From: CAWAQA01 sp963784065
GTDB lineage: Bacteria; Acidobacteriota; Vicinamibacteria; Vicinamibacterales; UBA2999
Reading direction: 5' to 3'
Assembly (NCBI GenBank): GCA_963784065.1
Contig: CAWAQA010000004.1
Location: 310,001 to 374,000 of the forward strand
Length of the DNA stretch: 64,000 bases
Shown here one piece after another: positions 27,863 to 37,990 of this stretch. Made by a program: the position numbers and the translations under genes. Within the stretch, counting starts at the first letter, position 1. Each line of letters opens with the position of its first letter. The notes under the pieces were generated by a model, which was not told where the DNA came from, searched no databases, and worked only from the letters and a program-made list of their open reading frames with translations.

Positions 27863-28741
27863 ATGAAGAGCGACTTCAGGGCCTCGCGCATCCGCATGCT
27901 GAGGCCACTGCGCCGCCGTACCGACCGCTTCGAGACGCGCCGTTTCCGCCGCGGCGTCTACCTGCTGCCGAGCATGTTCACGATGGCGAACATGTTCTGC
28001 GGCTACGCCTGCATCGTCTACTCGATGCGCGGCGAGTTCGCGACGGCGGCGCCGTTCATCGGGTTGGCGATCGTGCTCGACATGCTCGACGGCCGCATCG
28101 CGCGGATGACCGGCAGCACCAGCCAGTTCGGCGTCGAGTTCGACTCGATGGCCGACATCATCTCGTTCGGCGTGGCGCCGGCCATCATGTCGTTCGCGTG
28201 GGGGCTGCAGCCGCTCGGCCGCCTCGGCTGGGCCGCCGGCTTCATCTTCGTCGCCGCTGCCGCCGTGCGGCTGGCGCGCTTCAACATCCAGTCCGGCTCG
28301 CAGGACAAGCGGTACTTCGTCGGCATGCCGAGCCCGGCGGCCGCCGGCGTGCCTGCCGCCACGGTGTTCATATACCCGTGGGGCTTCCAGACCTACGCCG
28401 AGGCGCTGCCGGTGCTGGCGATGGTCATCGTGCCGGCGCTGCTGATGGTCAGCACGATCCGGTTCCGCAGCTTCAAGAACGTCGACCTGCACTCGCGGCG
28501 CGGCTACCCGGTGCTGGTGCTCTTCGCGGTGGGTCTCGCGCTGCTGGCCTCTCAGCCGGAGCTCGTGCTGCTGGTGCTCGCGTACACCTATCTGCTGTCG
28601 CCCTTGCTCGAAGGCGCGTGGCACCGGCTGCGGCGCAAGGACGCTGGCAGCCGACAGCAGTCCGCCGGTACCGCACAGCCCGCGACCGGCGCACCGCTTC
28701 CTCTGGGGAGCGAATCCGAATCGGAGCGCAAGGTCGACTAG
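27863..28741 (+). CDS. pssA: CDP-diacylglycerol-serine O-phosphatidyltransferase
   Basis: 292 residues from ATG 27863; a GTG at 27854 overlapping the psd stop is the alternative start. The CDP-alcohol phosphotransferase signature is complete: DMLDGRIARM, then SQFGVEFDSMAD (D-x2-DG-x2-AR...G...D...D). Seven or so membrane helices follow (for example LPVLAMVIVPALLMVS, VLFAVGLALLASQ). It makes phosphatidylserine for Psd at the inner membrane. The last 35 residues (DAGSRQQSAGTAQPATG...) are low in complexity and resemble the intergenic CAGC/CAGTCCGC words, so the end of the gene may have absorbed a repeat. Confidence 0.9.
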   Translation: MKSDFRASRIRMLRPLRRRTDRFETRRFRRGVYLLPSMFTMANMFCGYACIVYSMRGEFATAAPFIGLAIVLDMLDGRIARMTGSTSQFGVEFDSMADIISFGVAPAIMSFAWGLQPLGRLGWAAGFIFVAAAAVRLARFNIQSGSQDKRYFVGMPSPAAAGVPAATVFIYPWGFQTYAEALPVLAMVIVPALLMVSTIRFRSFKNVDLHSRRGYPVLVLFAVGLALLASQPELVLLVLAYTYLLSPLLEGAWHRLRRKDAGSRQQSAGTAQPATGAPLPLGSESESERKVD

Positions 28742-28752
28742 TGGCCCGTTAG

Positions 28753-31700
28753 TCACTGCAAACTGCCGGCTGCTTCCGGCACGCTGACGGGCAGCGTCAG
28801 CTCCACCGTCGTCCCGCGATCCCTCTCGCTGACGACGCTGATCGTCCCGCCGTTGATCTCCACATTCCGCTTCGCGATGGGCAGGCCGAGCCCGGTGCCG
28901 GTGGCCTTGGTCGAGAAATAGGGCTCGAAGGCCCGGGCGAGCGCCTCCGGGTCCATTCCGGCGCCGGTGTCGGAGACGCGTATGCGTACCGCCCCGTTGT
29001 CCGGCCGCGCGATGACGGTCAGCGTGCCCCTGCCGGGCATGGCGTGCAGGGCGTTCTCGACCAGGTTCGTCAGCGCGCGCGTGACCAGCGTGCGGTCGAC
29101 GTAGACCGGCGGGAGATCGGGCGGCACGTCGACGTCGAACGTGATCCGATCGCTCAATCCGGCGCGATACGGGTCGACGATCTCGCGCAGCAGCTCCTGC
29201 AGCGTCCACGCTGCGTCGGCCTGGCGGTCGGCGACGACGCGAAGTTCGAGAACTCAGAGGCGATCTGCCGCAGCAGCTTGACCTGCGTGAGGATGGTCGC
29301 CGACGCATTCCTGCAGCACCGGACCGAGCGGCTCGCCACGATCGGCGTGGACGCGGCGCAGGTGCTCGGCATTGAGCTGGATGGGCGTGAGCGGGTTCTT
29401 GATATCGTGCGCGACCTGGCGCGCCATCTCGGCCCACGCCTCGAGCCGGTGCGTGCGTTCGAGCTCCTTCCGCTGGCGCTGCAGGTCCGCCGCCATGCGG
29501 TTGAAGTCGTCGACCAGCCGCCGCAGCTCGTCGGAGGAGGTCGCGGCTACCCGCACGTCGAGATCGCCGCGGGCGAGGCGGCGGGTCGCGCGCGTGAGGC
29601 GGTTCACCGGGTCCGCGATGCGCTCGGCCAGCCAGTAGCCGATGAACGCGCCGCCAAAGACGAACAGCAGGGCGCCGAGCAGCACCTGGCGATAGAGCGT
29701 GTCGATCTGGCTCTCGATCTCCTGCTGCCTGCGAGGTGAGCGGGACGGTGAGAATCGCGTCGAGCTCGCGCGCGGTCATCGGCGTGGCCGCCACGAGGTA
29801 TTCGAGCGAGCCGATCTGCTCGGGCGTCACCGTCGCCGCTTCGTGCCGCAGCTCGATGTCGCGGTAGACGTCAGCCGGCGTCCGGGTCGGCAGCAGGCCG
29901 GACGCGAACAGGTTGCGCTCGCTCGTGGCCAGCAGCCGCGGCCCGCGAAAGATGTTGACGTCCTGGTCGATCAGCCGGCTGACCCACACCATCAGGTTGT
30001 CGTCGACGCCAACACCCTGTTGCGCGGCGCGCGGCGCCACGAGGTCCTCGACGACCCGCCTCGCCGCCGACGCCGTGCGAACCGCTTCCTCCTCGACGTT
30101 GGCCCGCATCTCGTCGGCGACGTAGGTGCCGACCGCCAGCGCCAGCGCGACCACCGGCACGACCGTGGCGGCGATGAAGGCCAGAAGCAGCTTGCGATAG
30201 AAGCTCGCGCGCACCTCGCGCAGCAGCGCGGACGCCGTCGCGCCGCGACGGCCGATCGTGCCGAAGATCGCGGTCACCGCGAGCAGCAGGCCGTAGGTGA
30301 GCCATGCCAGCACCGTGATCTCCGCGAGGTTCACGAGGTGGCCGAGGGCGGACACGACCGGGAACCCGAGCGCGTAGATGCCGCCGCGGTCGTTGTGGAC
30401 ATAGACGTCGAACCGATCCTCACCGCGGCTGCAGCTCGGTCCAGAACGGCAGGCGCGACTGCTCGATCCGCGCGGACACGTCGTCGTCGAGCGGCCAGGC
30501 GCGGCCGGAGGAGGTATAGAGCGGCCGGCGGCTCCAGCCGTAGAAGGCGAACTCGACGTCGCGTCCAGAAACACCCTCGCCGCGGCAACGGGTCGGCGGG
30601 CCGCAGCAGTTCGACGTAGGGATTCTGCGATGAGATGAACGGCAGGTTCTCGTAGTCGAGCATCGCGTGCACGACGATCGGACCCCAGGATGCGTCCGCT
30701 CGCATCGCACCGGGCGCGGCCGGCATGGAGGACGCGGCGCTCTTCCGCGAAGAAGGGCGCGACTTCCTCGTAGAGATCCCACGTGCACGTGCTCTCTTCC
30801 GACGGGCGACGCCGCCGTCAGGTCCTCGGGCAGGTTGAACGCGAAGCGGCTGACGAGCGTGCCGTCCGGGCCATACAACTCGACTGACGAGGTGACCGGG
30901 TATGAGGCGAGACTGGTGATCCGCCACACCTGGAAGGCGCGATCGGTCAGTGCTTCACCCGGTGCCGGCGGGATGCTGATCAAATCCGTGAGGCCGGGGA
31001 ACCGGTCTGACCTCCTCGAGACTCTGCTGGAGCAGCTTCTGAACGGTCTGCCGCAGGTTGAGCGCCTGCGGTGCGTAGCGTGTCTCGACGAGCTGCGTCT
31101 TGGCCTGCCATGCAAGCTGGAACAGCGTGGGATAAAACGCGAGCGCCGGCACGACGAGGCCGAGCGTCATCATCGTCAGCCGGAAGGCCTGCGAGCCGTG
31201 ACGATACCGCCCCTTCAGCCGGCCGCCGTACATGGCGAGCACGACGGCCGCCGTCAACGCCAGCATCAGCGGAAGCTGTGCGGGAGCCGGGGTGCCCGCC
31301 ACCAGCTGCCACGCCACCAGCGGTGACGCCCACAGGACGATAGCGACCGCGCGGAGTTGCCAGTTGCGGCGCGGCACGATCCACGGGATTGCCGCGAGCC
31401 GGATGATGAGGACGGCGCAGGCCAGCACCGTCGCATGCCAGACGATGAATCCAACCTGCAGAGCGATGCGAGGCGTGTCCCAGGGATGCAGGGAGAAGTG
31501 CAGCAGGTCGAGCGTCGTGTTGGCGATCGTGTCGCGGACGAGCGCCTGGTGGCCGAGCAGAAGGAGGGCGAGGCTGATGCCGGCGATCAGCTGCGTTGCA
31601 AAGTAGGCGATGACCCGCCCGGCCGTCGTCAGCGGGCGGCGGGCGTGCCAGAGAACCACGCGCGCCCCTTCGACGACGAAAAAGCCGAGCGCGACCAGCC

Positions 31701-32759
31701 CGCCCGCCGTGACGGCGGTGAGCAGGAAGTCGAATGGCGACGTGAGGAGCGGCCGCAGCAGCGACGAGGCATAGGCCACGCTCGAAAAGAGAGGAGAGCT
31801 GGACCAGTCGGCCGGCGAGGCGAGCAGGAGCACGAGACGGGTGCCGATGATAGCGAGCGCCGTCAGGATGACGGCCGTTGCGTAACGTGGCCGGGCGTCA
31901 TGACGCCGGGCGGACCGGCTGCCGGCTGCATTGCGCCAGTCGAGAAGCGGTCCGACCATGACCACCAGCGTCAGGGCTATCGCGACCAGCGTGAGGGAGA
32001 GCGTGGCCCGGCGCCAGCGGTCGCGTGCGCGGGCGAGCTCCGCGGGATCCAGACGGGCGCGTCAGCAGCGGCTGGCCGGACGGGGCCGTGACTTCGAAGG
32101 CAGAGGCATCGGGTGTCGTCCGGACCGCCCTCGAACGGCAGGTCGATCGAAACAGGGGCAATGCGGGTGGGAAAGGAGGTCCCAATCGCCCGCTCGGCGG
32201 CGATCGTACCGACCCGCCGCTCGGCGTCATCGGTGACCGGGGTGACATAGACCAGGCGCAGGCCCAGGGCTCCAGGGGCGAAGAACCAGGCCTCGTCCCC
32301 GCCCACCCGGTCGGCCGGCAGCTCCGAGGGCCGCCCCGCCCAGGCCAGGGGCGCGCCGTCGGCGGTGTGGGCGGTGACCGCCAGCTCCCCCTCGTCTTCC
32401 CGGGTCAGGACCGCGGCCGCGGCGTCAAAAAGCCGGCGGGCTGCGGCCGAATCGCCCTCGCTGGCCGCGAGCAGCGTCGTGGCGTCGGCCACGCCTCCTG
32501 CGGCGTCACGCAGTTCGCGAGACATCGCATCCAGGTCCCGCCGCACGGCGGCTTCGACGCGTGAGCGTGCGGCGGCGTCGTCCCGGCCCAGCATCGCCCA
32601 CTCGAGCACACGGCCGGCCGCGAACACGACGAGGGCGCAGAGCAGCGCCCGCCGCCGCCATTCGCGCCAGCCGGCGGCTCGGGAAAGTATCGGATCCGCC
32701 AGGCGCTCCGGGCAATCGCACGACTTCAAGAATACAATTGCCGTATCCCCATGTCGCAT
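28753..32759 (-). CDS. Giant NtrY-like multi-pass sensor histidine kinase, many frameshifts
   Basis: One locus of about 1,330 residues read in pieces. From the N-terminus: a first membrane helix (ALLCALVVFAAGRVLE), a periplasmic sensor, then a block of seven or more helices (for example ATAVILTALAIIGTRLVLLL, FIVWHATVLACAVLIIRL). A second extracellular domain follows, then two helices (LLLAFIAATVVPVVALALA), HAMP, HisKA with EMARQVAHDIKNPLTPIQL (phospho-acceptor His) and HATPase_c with NLVENALHAMPG, DTGAGMD and GTGLGLPIAK. It resembles NtrY but with a much larger membrane part. Breaks fall near 32060, 30965, 30780, 30600, 30420, 29730, 29270 and 29180. The ATG at 32759 overlaps the divergent gene, so the start is uncertain. 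No response-regulator gene is adjacent. Confidence 0.75.
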
Positions 32760-33753
32760 CGCGAGCTGCTGAAATCCGCATTGAAGCGGGGCGCGCTGAT
32801 TGCCGCCGCCAACTGGCAGGTCACCCTTGTCCAGGCCACCAGCGATTCGCTGTTCAAGGTGCTGGTGGCGGTGCCGATCGTCGGGGGCGTGTTCCTTGTG
32901 GCGCTGGTGCTCGGCACCGAACCCGATGCCCTGATGTCGCTCGAGTGGCGCGACATGGCTGCGACGACTGTGGCCGCGCTGTTCTCACACCCCGTGGTGC
33001 TCGCTGCCTTCCTCCTCGCCGTCGGCGTGGTCGGCGTCGGGGGCTCCCTGTTCGTCTTTCTCGTGAAGGCGGGCACTGTCGCGGTCCTCGTCAGGAGCGA
33101 GCGCGAAGCCGGGCCCATCGAAGATGCGCCGGTGCACATCGAGAGCCTGATGCGCGCGGCCCGCTTCTCGGTGGACTTCTTCATCGACTCGTGCGGACGC
33201 TCTCTTCTCGCGATTCGCGCGCCTCGGGCTGATCCTGATGGCCGTGTATGCCGCTTCGGCGACGACGTACCTTGGCCTCGTGATGGCCAGCCGCTCGGCG
33301 GGAGAAAGCTGGGGCGTGACGGCGCTGTTCACAGCCGGTTTCGTGGCGTGGATCACGGTCGTCAACCTGCTGTACCTGCTGACGCAGATCGTCGTCGCCG
33401 CCGAGGATTGCAGCGTGGCCGCCGCGGCGCCGCGCGTCGTCGCGTTCCTTCGGCACGAGCGGGCCATGGTAATTCGCGTGTTCGTCGTGATTCTGGCGCT
33501 CGTGGTCGGCGCGACGGGGGCGTCCGTCGTCGCCGCTGGGCTGCTCAGCCTGATCTCATTCGTGCCGTTCGTGGGCCTGGCCGTCCTGCCGCTGCAACTG
33601 GTGGCGTGGGTGCTGCGCGCGCTGGTGTTCCAGTACATCGGGCTCACGTCGGTCGGCACGTATGTGAAGCTCTATCGTTCGTTTGCCGGCCAGGTTGTCG
33701 AGGGGCGGGTGAAGCCGGCCCCGGCGTACGGAGCGATTGTCAGGGCCGGCTGA
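32751..33753 (+). CDS. Polytopic membrane protein of unknown function, one frameshift
   Basis: About 334 residues with about six membrane helices if a shift near 33205 is repaired. Segments include VLVAVPIVGGVFLVALVLG, VLAAFLLAVGVVGVGGSLFV, LILMAVYAASATTYLGLVMA and FVVILALVVGATGASVVAAG. The N-terminal MSHRELLKSALKRGALIAAA is amphipathic. No catalytic motif is seen and I do not recognise a named family. It is divergent from the NtrY-like kinase and overlaps its putative start by 9 bases. Its last residues (GRVKPAPAYG) are encoded by GGGCGGGTGAAGCCGGCCCC, a match to the intergenic palindrome family. Confidence 0.65.
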
Positions 33754-33774
33754 CGGCTATCCCCGGTAACCACC

Positions 33775-35016
33775 ATGCCCGACTACAGCAGTTTTCTCTC
33801 GCCCATGGGGCGCCAGCTCCATGAATCCGCCATCCGCCGCATGGGCACCGTCGTGGCGAAGACTCACGATCTCGTGTCGTTCGCGGCCGGTTACCCCGAC
33901 TCGAAGGTGTTTCCGTGGGACGACCTGCGGGCAATCGCAAGTGAGCTGCTGACCGGGACGGACGGCACCGTCCTTCAGTACGGGCCGACGCGCGGCCATC
34001 GTCCGCTGCTCGAGGCCATCCTCGGAGTCCTCGATGGGCGCGGGATCAAGGCCGACCTCGATGAATTGATGATCACCAGCGGCTCGCAGCAGGGGCTGGA
34101 CCTCGTCGCGCGCGTCCTCATCAGCCCGGGCGACGTCGTGCTCGTGGAGTTGCCAACCTACACTGGCGCGATCGCGGCGTTCAAGAACATGCAGGCCAAC
34201 CTTGTCGGCGTCAAGCAGGACGAGGATGGCATCAACCTCGACGACCTCGACGCCGTGCTGCAGCATCAGCGTGCGGCGGGCCGGACGGTGAAGCTGCTGT
34301 ACCTGGTGCCAAACTTTCAGAACCCCACGGGCCTCCTGCTCAGCCTCGTCAAGCGTCAGCGTCTCATTGAGTGGGCCGAGAAGCGGGACGTGCTGATCCT
34401 CGAAGACGATCCCTACGGCGTTCTGTATTTCGACGACGTGGCGGCCGAGGCGGAGACGCGGCCGATTCGTGCAGACGACGACCGCGGGCGCGTGATCTAC
34501 CTGAGCACGTTCTCCAAGACGCTCGCCCCGGGGTTCCGGGTCGGCTGGGTGGCGGCGCCGCCGGCGCTCATCGAGCGGTTCGATACGGCCAAGCAGTCGA
34601 TCGATCTCACGTCGGGCATTCTCGACCAGCGCATCATCCTCGAGGCCGTGCGCCGCGGCGTGCCCGGGCGGATCGCCCCGCAGCTTCGCGAGCTCTATCG
34701 ACGGAAGCGCGACGTCATGGAGCAGGCGCTTCGGGCCGAGCTCGGCGATCGCCTCACGTGGCCTGCGCCGAAGGGCGGGTTCTTCCTCTGGGCGACGCTG
34801 CCGGCGGGGCAGGACGACCTGTCGCTGCTCGAGCGCGCTCTGGAGCAGCGGCTGGTGTTCGTGATCGGCAGTGCGTTCTACGTGGACGGCTCGGGGCACG
34901 ACAAGATCCGGCTCTCATTCTCGGCGCCCCCGGCGGAGCGCCTCGTCGAGGGCGCGCGGCGGCTGGCCGCAGTCCTGCAGCCGGCGGTTGGTGCAGTGGG
35001 GGTCAGACCCCGGTGA
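33775..35016 (+). CDS. PLP-dependent aminotransferase (MocR/LysN-like catalytic domain)
   Basis: 413 residues, fold-type I aminotransferase of the 2-aminoadipate/valine-pyruvate group, without a GntR DNA-binding domain. Blocks: ISFAAGYPDS-type start (LVSFAAGYPDSKVFP), LQYGPTRGHRPLLEAI, ITSGSQQGLDLVARVL, VPNFQNPTG, ILEDDPYGVLYF and the PLP lysine in YLSTFSKTLAPGFRVGWV; FVIGSAFYVDGSG is near the end. It transfers amino groups between amino and 2-oxo acids; the true substrate is not predictable. The C-terminus (VGAVGVRPR) is encoded within a GGGGTCAGACCCC palindrome. Confidence 0.87.
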   Translation: MPDYSSFLSPMGRQLHESAIRRMGTVVAKTHDLVSFAAGYPDSKVFPWDDLRAIASELLTGTDGTVLQYGPTRGHRPLLEAILGVLDGRGIKADLDELMITSGSQQGLDLVARVLISPGDVVLVELPTYTGAIAAFKNMQANLVGVKQDEDGINLDDLDAVLQHQRAAGRTVKLLYLVPNFQNPTGLLLSLVKRQRLIEWAEKRDVLILEDDPYGVLYFDDVAAEAETRPIRADDDRGRVIYLSTFSKTLAPGFRVGWVAAPPALIERFDTAKQSIDLTSGILDQRIILEAVRRGVPGRIAPQLRELYRRKRDVMEQALRAELGDRLTWPAPKGGFFLWATLPAGQDDLSLLERALEQRLVFVIGSAFYVDGSGHDKIRLSFSAPPAERLVEGARRLAAVLQPAVGAVGVRPR

Positions 35017-35063
35017 TGAACGTGGCAATGGGTTGAGTCGCCCCACTACAGGGGCCTGACCCC
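34998..35063. repeat. GGGGTCAGACCCC / GGGGCCTGACCCC palindrome pair
   Basis: Two 13-base palindromic words, GGGGTCAGACCCC (about 34999-35011) and GGGGCCTGACCCC (35051-35063), flank a spacer of about 40 bases. This word is typical of elements linked to REP-associated tyrosine transposases (established association), though no such transposase gene lies in the window. The pair spans the ends of the converging aminotransferase and VWA genes. Confidence 0.6.
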
Positions 35064-36155
35064 AAGGATCCCCGCCAGAAGCAGGACCGTGGCCAATGCC
35101 CCGGCCACCTGCCACGCCAGCTGCGTGCGCTTGCGGAGCGTGAGCGTGCCGAGGCACAGGACCAGGGCGGCGGCCATCAGCGCCCGGCGATACAGCTCCT
35201 CGAAGGTCGCGACTTCTTGTGTGAGGTCCGATCGCCGGGTCACCCGATCGAGAATCCTGAACGCCACAACCCGGTCGGGCTCGGTGCCGACCTCGAAATA
35301 CTCGCCTCCGCCCGCTGCGGCGATCCGCGCGAGCGACGGCCGGTCGAGCGCCGAGCGGACGAGCGGCGGCGGACGTGTGCCGTCGGCGCGCGCCGGCTCC
35401 GGGATCATTCCGCCGCTGGTCGTGCCGATGCCCACCACGAAGACGGGGATATTGCGCACGCGCGCGGCCTCGAGCGCCGTCGCCACGGTACCGCTCCACG
35501 CCTGGCCGTCGGAGATCACGACGAACGCCTTGGGATTGCCGCTGGCGCCGAACAGCTGTTCGTCCTGCTCCACGATCCGGAGTCCCCAGCGGATCCCTTC
35601 CTCGATGTTCGTATCCCACGTCGGCACGCTTTCGAGCGGGAAGGGCGAACGATCGCCGAGGTGATCGAGGAAGAAGAAGAGCGCGTTGGGATCGGTCGTG
35701 AGCCGTACCTGAGGCGCCGCGAGCTGCGCGAACAGGGCGAGCGCCACCCGGTCGCCCTGCCAGCTCAGTGCCTCCGCGAACGTGCGAAGGAACTGGATCG
35801 ATCGCCGCCAGCGGTCGGGACGGACATCGGCGACATACATCGACGCCGAGCCATCCTGAAGGATGACGATGTCCGTGTTCGCTTTCCGCAACGCCGACAC
35901 GCGCGCCTGCGGCCGCGCGAGCGCCGCGATGCCGAGGCTGGCCGCGACGATCACCGACAACCAGAAGGCGAGGTCGCCTGCGACCGCATAGCGTTCGCGA
36001 ACCGGCACGATGCGACGCGCCACGAGGCGGCGGACGTCGGCGCGCCGGCGGAGGAGACGCCAGCCGAGGAGCAGCAGCAACGCTGCCGGAACCGTCAGCA
36101 GCCACAGCCAGACAGGCTCGGCGAAGCGGAAGGTGTCCAATTCGACTCGCGGCAC
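35046..36155 (-). CDS. VWA-domain membrane protein, BatB-like
   Basis: 369 residues. Two N-terminal membrane helices (VWLWLLTVPAALLLLLGW, LAFWLSVIVAASLGIAALA), then a von Willebrand A domain with the MIDAS motif DIVILQDGSASM (DxSxS), a Thr at TDPNALFFFL and a later Asp in FVVISDGQAW, followed by a C-terminal membrane helix (VAGALATVLLLAGILG). It is the last gene of the MoxR-DUF58-Bat operon and was transcribed through the TPR-like gene 10 bases upstream. Bat proteins form a membrane complex assembled by MoxR ATPases; the role is envelope stress or metal-dependent protein maturation in other bacteria. Confidence 0.82.
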   Translation of the reverse strand: MPRVELDTFRFAEPVWLWLLTVPAALLLLLGWRLLRRRADVRRLVARRIVPVRERYAVAGDLAFWLSVIVAASLGIAALARPQARVSALRKANTDIVILQDGSASMYVADVRPDRWRRSIQFLRTFAEALSWQGDRVALALFAQLAAPQVRLTTDPNALFFFLDHLGDRSPFPLESVPTWDTNIEEGIRWGLRIVEQDEQLFGASGNPKAFVVISDGQAWSGTVATALEAARVRNIPVFVVGIGTTSGGMIPEPARADGTRPPPLVRSALDRPSLARIAAAGGGEYFEVGTEPDRVVAFRILDRVTRRSDLTQEVATFEELYRRALMAAALVLCLGTLTLRKRTQLAWQVAGALATVLLLAGILGVRPL

Positions 36156-36164
36156 ATGGACGCC

Positions 36165-36852
36165 TCAGCCCTTGCGCGTACCGGGAGGGGCCTTTGCCGC
36201 GTCGCCGCCGGTCGGCCTGCTGTCCCCGCTGTCCAGCGGGATGTAGAGCTCGAACCGTTCCTTCGTCGCCGCCGTTGGCGCGCCCTGCTCACCAAGATCG
36301 ACGTCCGCGCCTTTCTCTGGAACCGCCGCCCGGCGCCCCTTGGCCACGTCATCGCGGAACCTGGCCGTGTACTCGTAGTTGTAAGCCGCGTCGCGCAGCC
36401 ACGTGTCGGCCCGGAGGACCGTCCCGTAGCGGGCGACGGCGGCGTCGAGCGCCTGTTGCGTCGCGGCCCGGTCCTTCGCCTGCGCCAGGCCGGCGCGATA
36501 CCCGGCGTTCGCCACCACCAGTTGCAGGTCGGCGGGAGGCTCGTCTTCCGCGGCGGCGGCGTCCGCCTGGCCCGGCGCGAGGCTGTCGAACTCGTCCTGC
36601 CAGTACCGGAGGGCGGCCTGCCGGACACGCATCTCGTCCCGGAAAGCCGCTTCCGAGCATCGGCACCCAGTCGGCATACCCCGCGTAACCGGCGGCCGCA
36701 TCGAGGCTTTGTTGCGCCCTGTCGAACTGGAGCGTGGCCGTCTGCTCGTGTACGTCTGCGAGATGTCCTTCGATCCGCGAGACGGCCACGCAGAGGGCGC
36801 CCGCCGCGGCAAGGATCAACGCGGCCAGCACGAATGCGGAAAACCTCTTCAT
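36165..36852 (-). CDS. Bat-operon membrane-anchored helical protein, one frameshift
   Basis: About 229 residues from ATG 36852, which has GAGGTGA upstream. One N-terminal membrane helix (FSAFVLAALILAAAGALCVAV), then helical repeats resembling TPR or BatC/BatE organisation: ATLQFDRAQQSLDAAAG, a shift near 36655, then ALRYWQDEFDSLAPG, VVANAGYRAGLAQAKDR and AATQQALDAAVARYGTVL. The C-terminus is polar and low in complexity. It sits between the two VWA genes, the place BatC-type TPR proteins often hold. Function within the complex is inferred from position only. Confidence 0.6.
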
Positions 36853-36891
36853 ATCGTCACCTCGGCACAATCCCCTGCGAGCTGAGACACA

Positions 36892-37989
36892 TCATGGAAA
36901 CGTTCGAAACGTCCGGACGCCAAGTGTCAGCAGTGCCGCCGACAGCCACAACGCCACCGCGGCAAGGAGGTACGCGGCGAACCGCGGACGCTCCACGCTG
37001 TATTCACGCACCTCAATCCGTCCGGGAGACAACCGATCGATGTCCGCAAGCGCACGCGTGATGGAGGCGTCGTCGTACGCGGCGTAAAAACGGCCGCCGG
37101 TCCGCTCGACCGCGTCCTTCCACAGCTTGTCCTCGCGGATCTCGCCTTCCTTGAGATTGAAGGCGGTGCGAACCATGTAGACCGGAATACGGAACGCACG
37201 CGCATCCGCGATCAGCCGTTCGAGCGGGCGGCCCTCCTGGTTGAGTTCCGAGTCGCGACCGTCCGTGAAGAGAATCATCAGGTTTCCCGACGCGTTGACG
37301 AAGTCGAACGTCCGGAAGAGCCGCATGCCCTGGTCGATACCTTCGACAATCGTGGTCCCGAAATCATTGAACCGCCCCCATTCGCGCGGATCGCTGATGA
37401 GACGGATGCTCAACCGGACGCTCTGATAGTCGGTCGTGAACGGCGTGACGACGTATGCCTGGTTGCCGAACTGGATGAGGGCCACGAGATCGCGATAGGG
37501 ACCGTCGATGCGGCGCTGGATGAAGTACTCGGCCGCGGCGACAGCCGTGAAAAAGGTCGACTCTCCGCGCGTGCGGAGGCTGGTGGCGCCGTATTTCATC
37601 ACCATGCTCCCCGATGCATCGACGAGCAGGGCGACGCGGCGACCCGGGTACGACACCTCTTCCTGCGTGAAGCCGGTATGCGGATCGGCGAGCGCGATGG
37701 CGAAGAGCGGCAACCCGGCGAGGAACAGCAGCATCGGCAGGTGCCGCAGCCCGGCGAGCGGCGCCCGGCGAATGACGGGCAGAAGGGCGGGGAAGACGAC
37801 GTGCGTGCGGCCTGCGCGGCTCGTCCGCGCCACGCTGACGATGAGCGCCAGCGCCGCAATCGCGAGCAGTATGACGAAGACCAGCAGCGCCGCGCGCGGT
37901 TCGGCGAACCGGAGCTCGCTCCAGCGCGTGCGCAGCCCTTCATCGGCAACGGCGCGGACCGCGATCAGCAGGCTCTGGAGCTGGTCCAC
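36892..37989 (-). CDS. VWA-domain membrane protein, BatA-like
   Basis: 365 residues from GTG 37989, one base after the previous stop. Two N-terminal membrane helices (LLVFVILLAIAALALIVSVA, MLLFLAGLPLFAIALAD). The VWA domain has a perfect MIDAS, VALLVDASGSMVMKYG, then a Thr at TPFTTDYQSVR and NLMILFTDGRDSE. A C-terminal membrane helix (LLAAVALWLSAALLTLGV) ends the protein. The topology (two helices, VWA, one helix) is that of BatA/BatB. It probably binds a divalent metal and forms a complex with the second VWA protein at 35046. Confidence 0.85.
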   Translation of the reverse strand: MDQLQSLLIAVRAVADEGLRTRWSELRFAEPRAALLVFVILLAIAALALIVSVARTSRAGRTHVVFPALLPVIRRAPLAGLRHLPMLLFLAGLPLFAIALADPHTGFTQEEVSYPGRRVALLVDASGSMVMKYGATSLRTRGESTFFTAVAAAEYFIQRRIDGPYRDLVALIQFGNQAYVVTPFTTDYQSVRLSIRLISDPREWGRFNDFGTTIVEGIDQGMRLFRTFDFVNASGNLMILFTDGRDSELNQEGRPLERLIADARAFRIPVYMVRTAFNLKEGEIREDKLWKDAVERTGGRFYAAYDDASITRALADIDRLSPGRIEVREYSVERPRFAAYLLAAVALWLSAALLTLGVRTFRTFP

Positions 37990-37990
37990 A

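Noticed and set aside
35217..37061. A 614-residue plus-strand frame across the VWA genes
   Set aside because: Antisense to genes with intact MIDAS motifs and good operon spacing.
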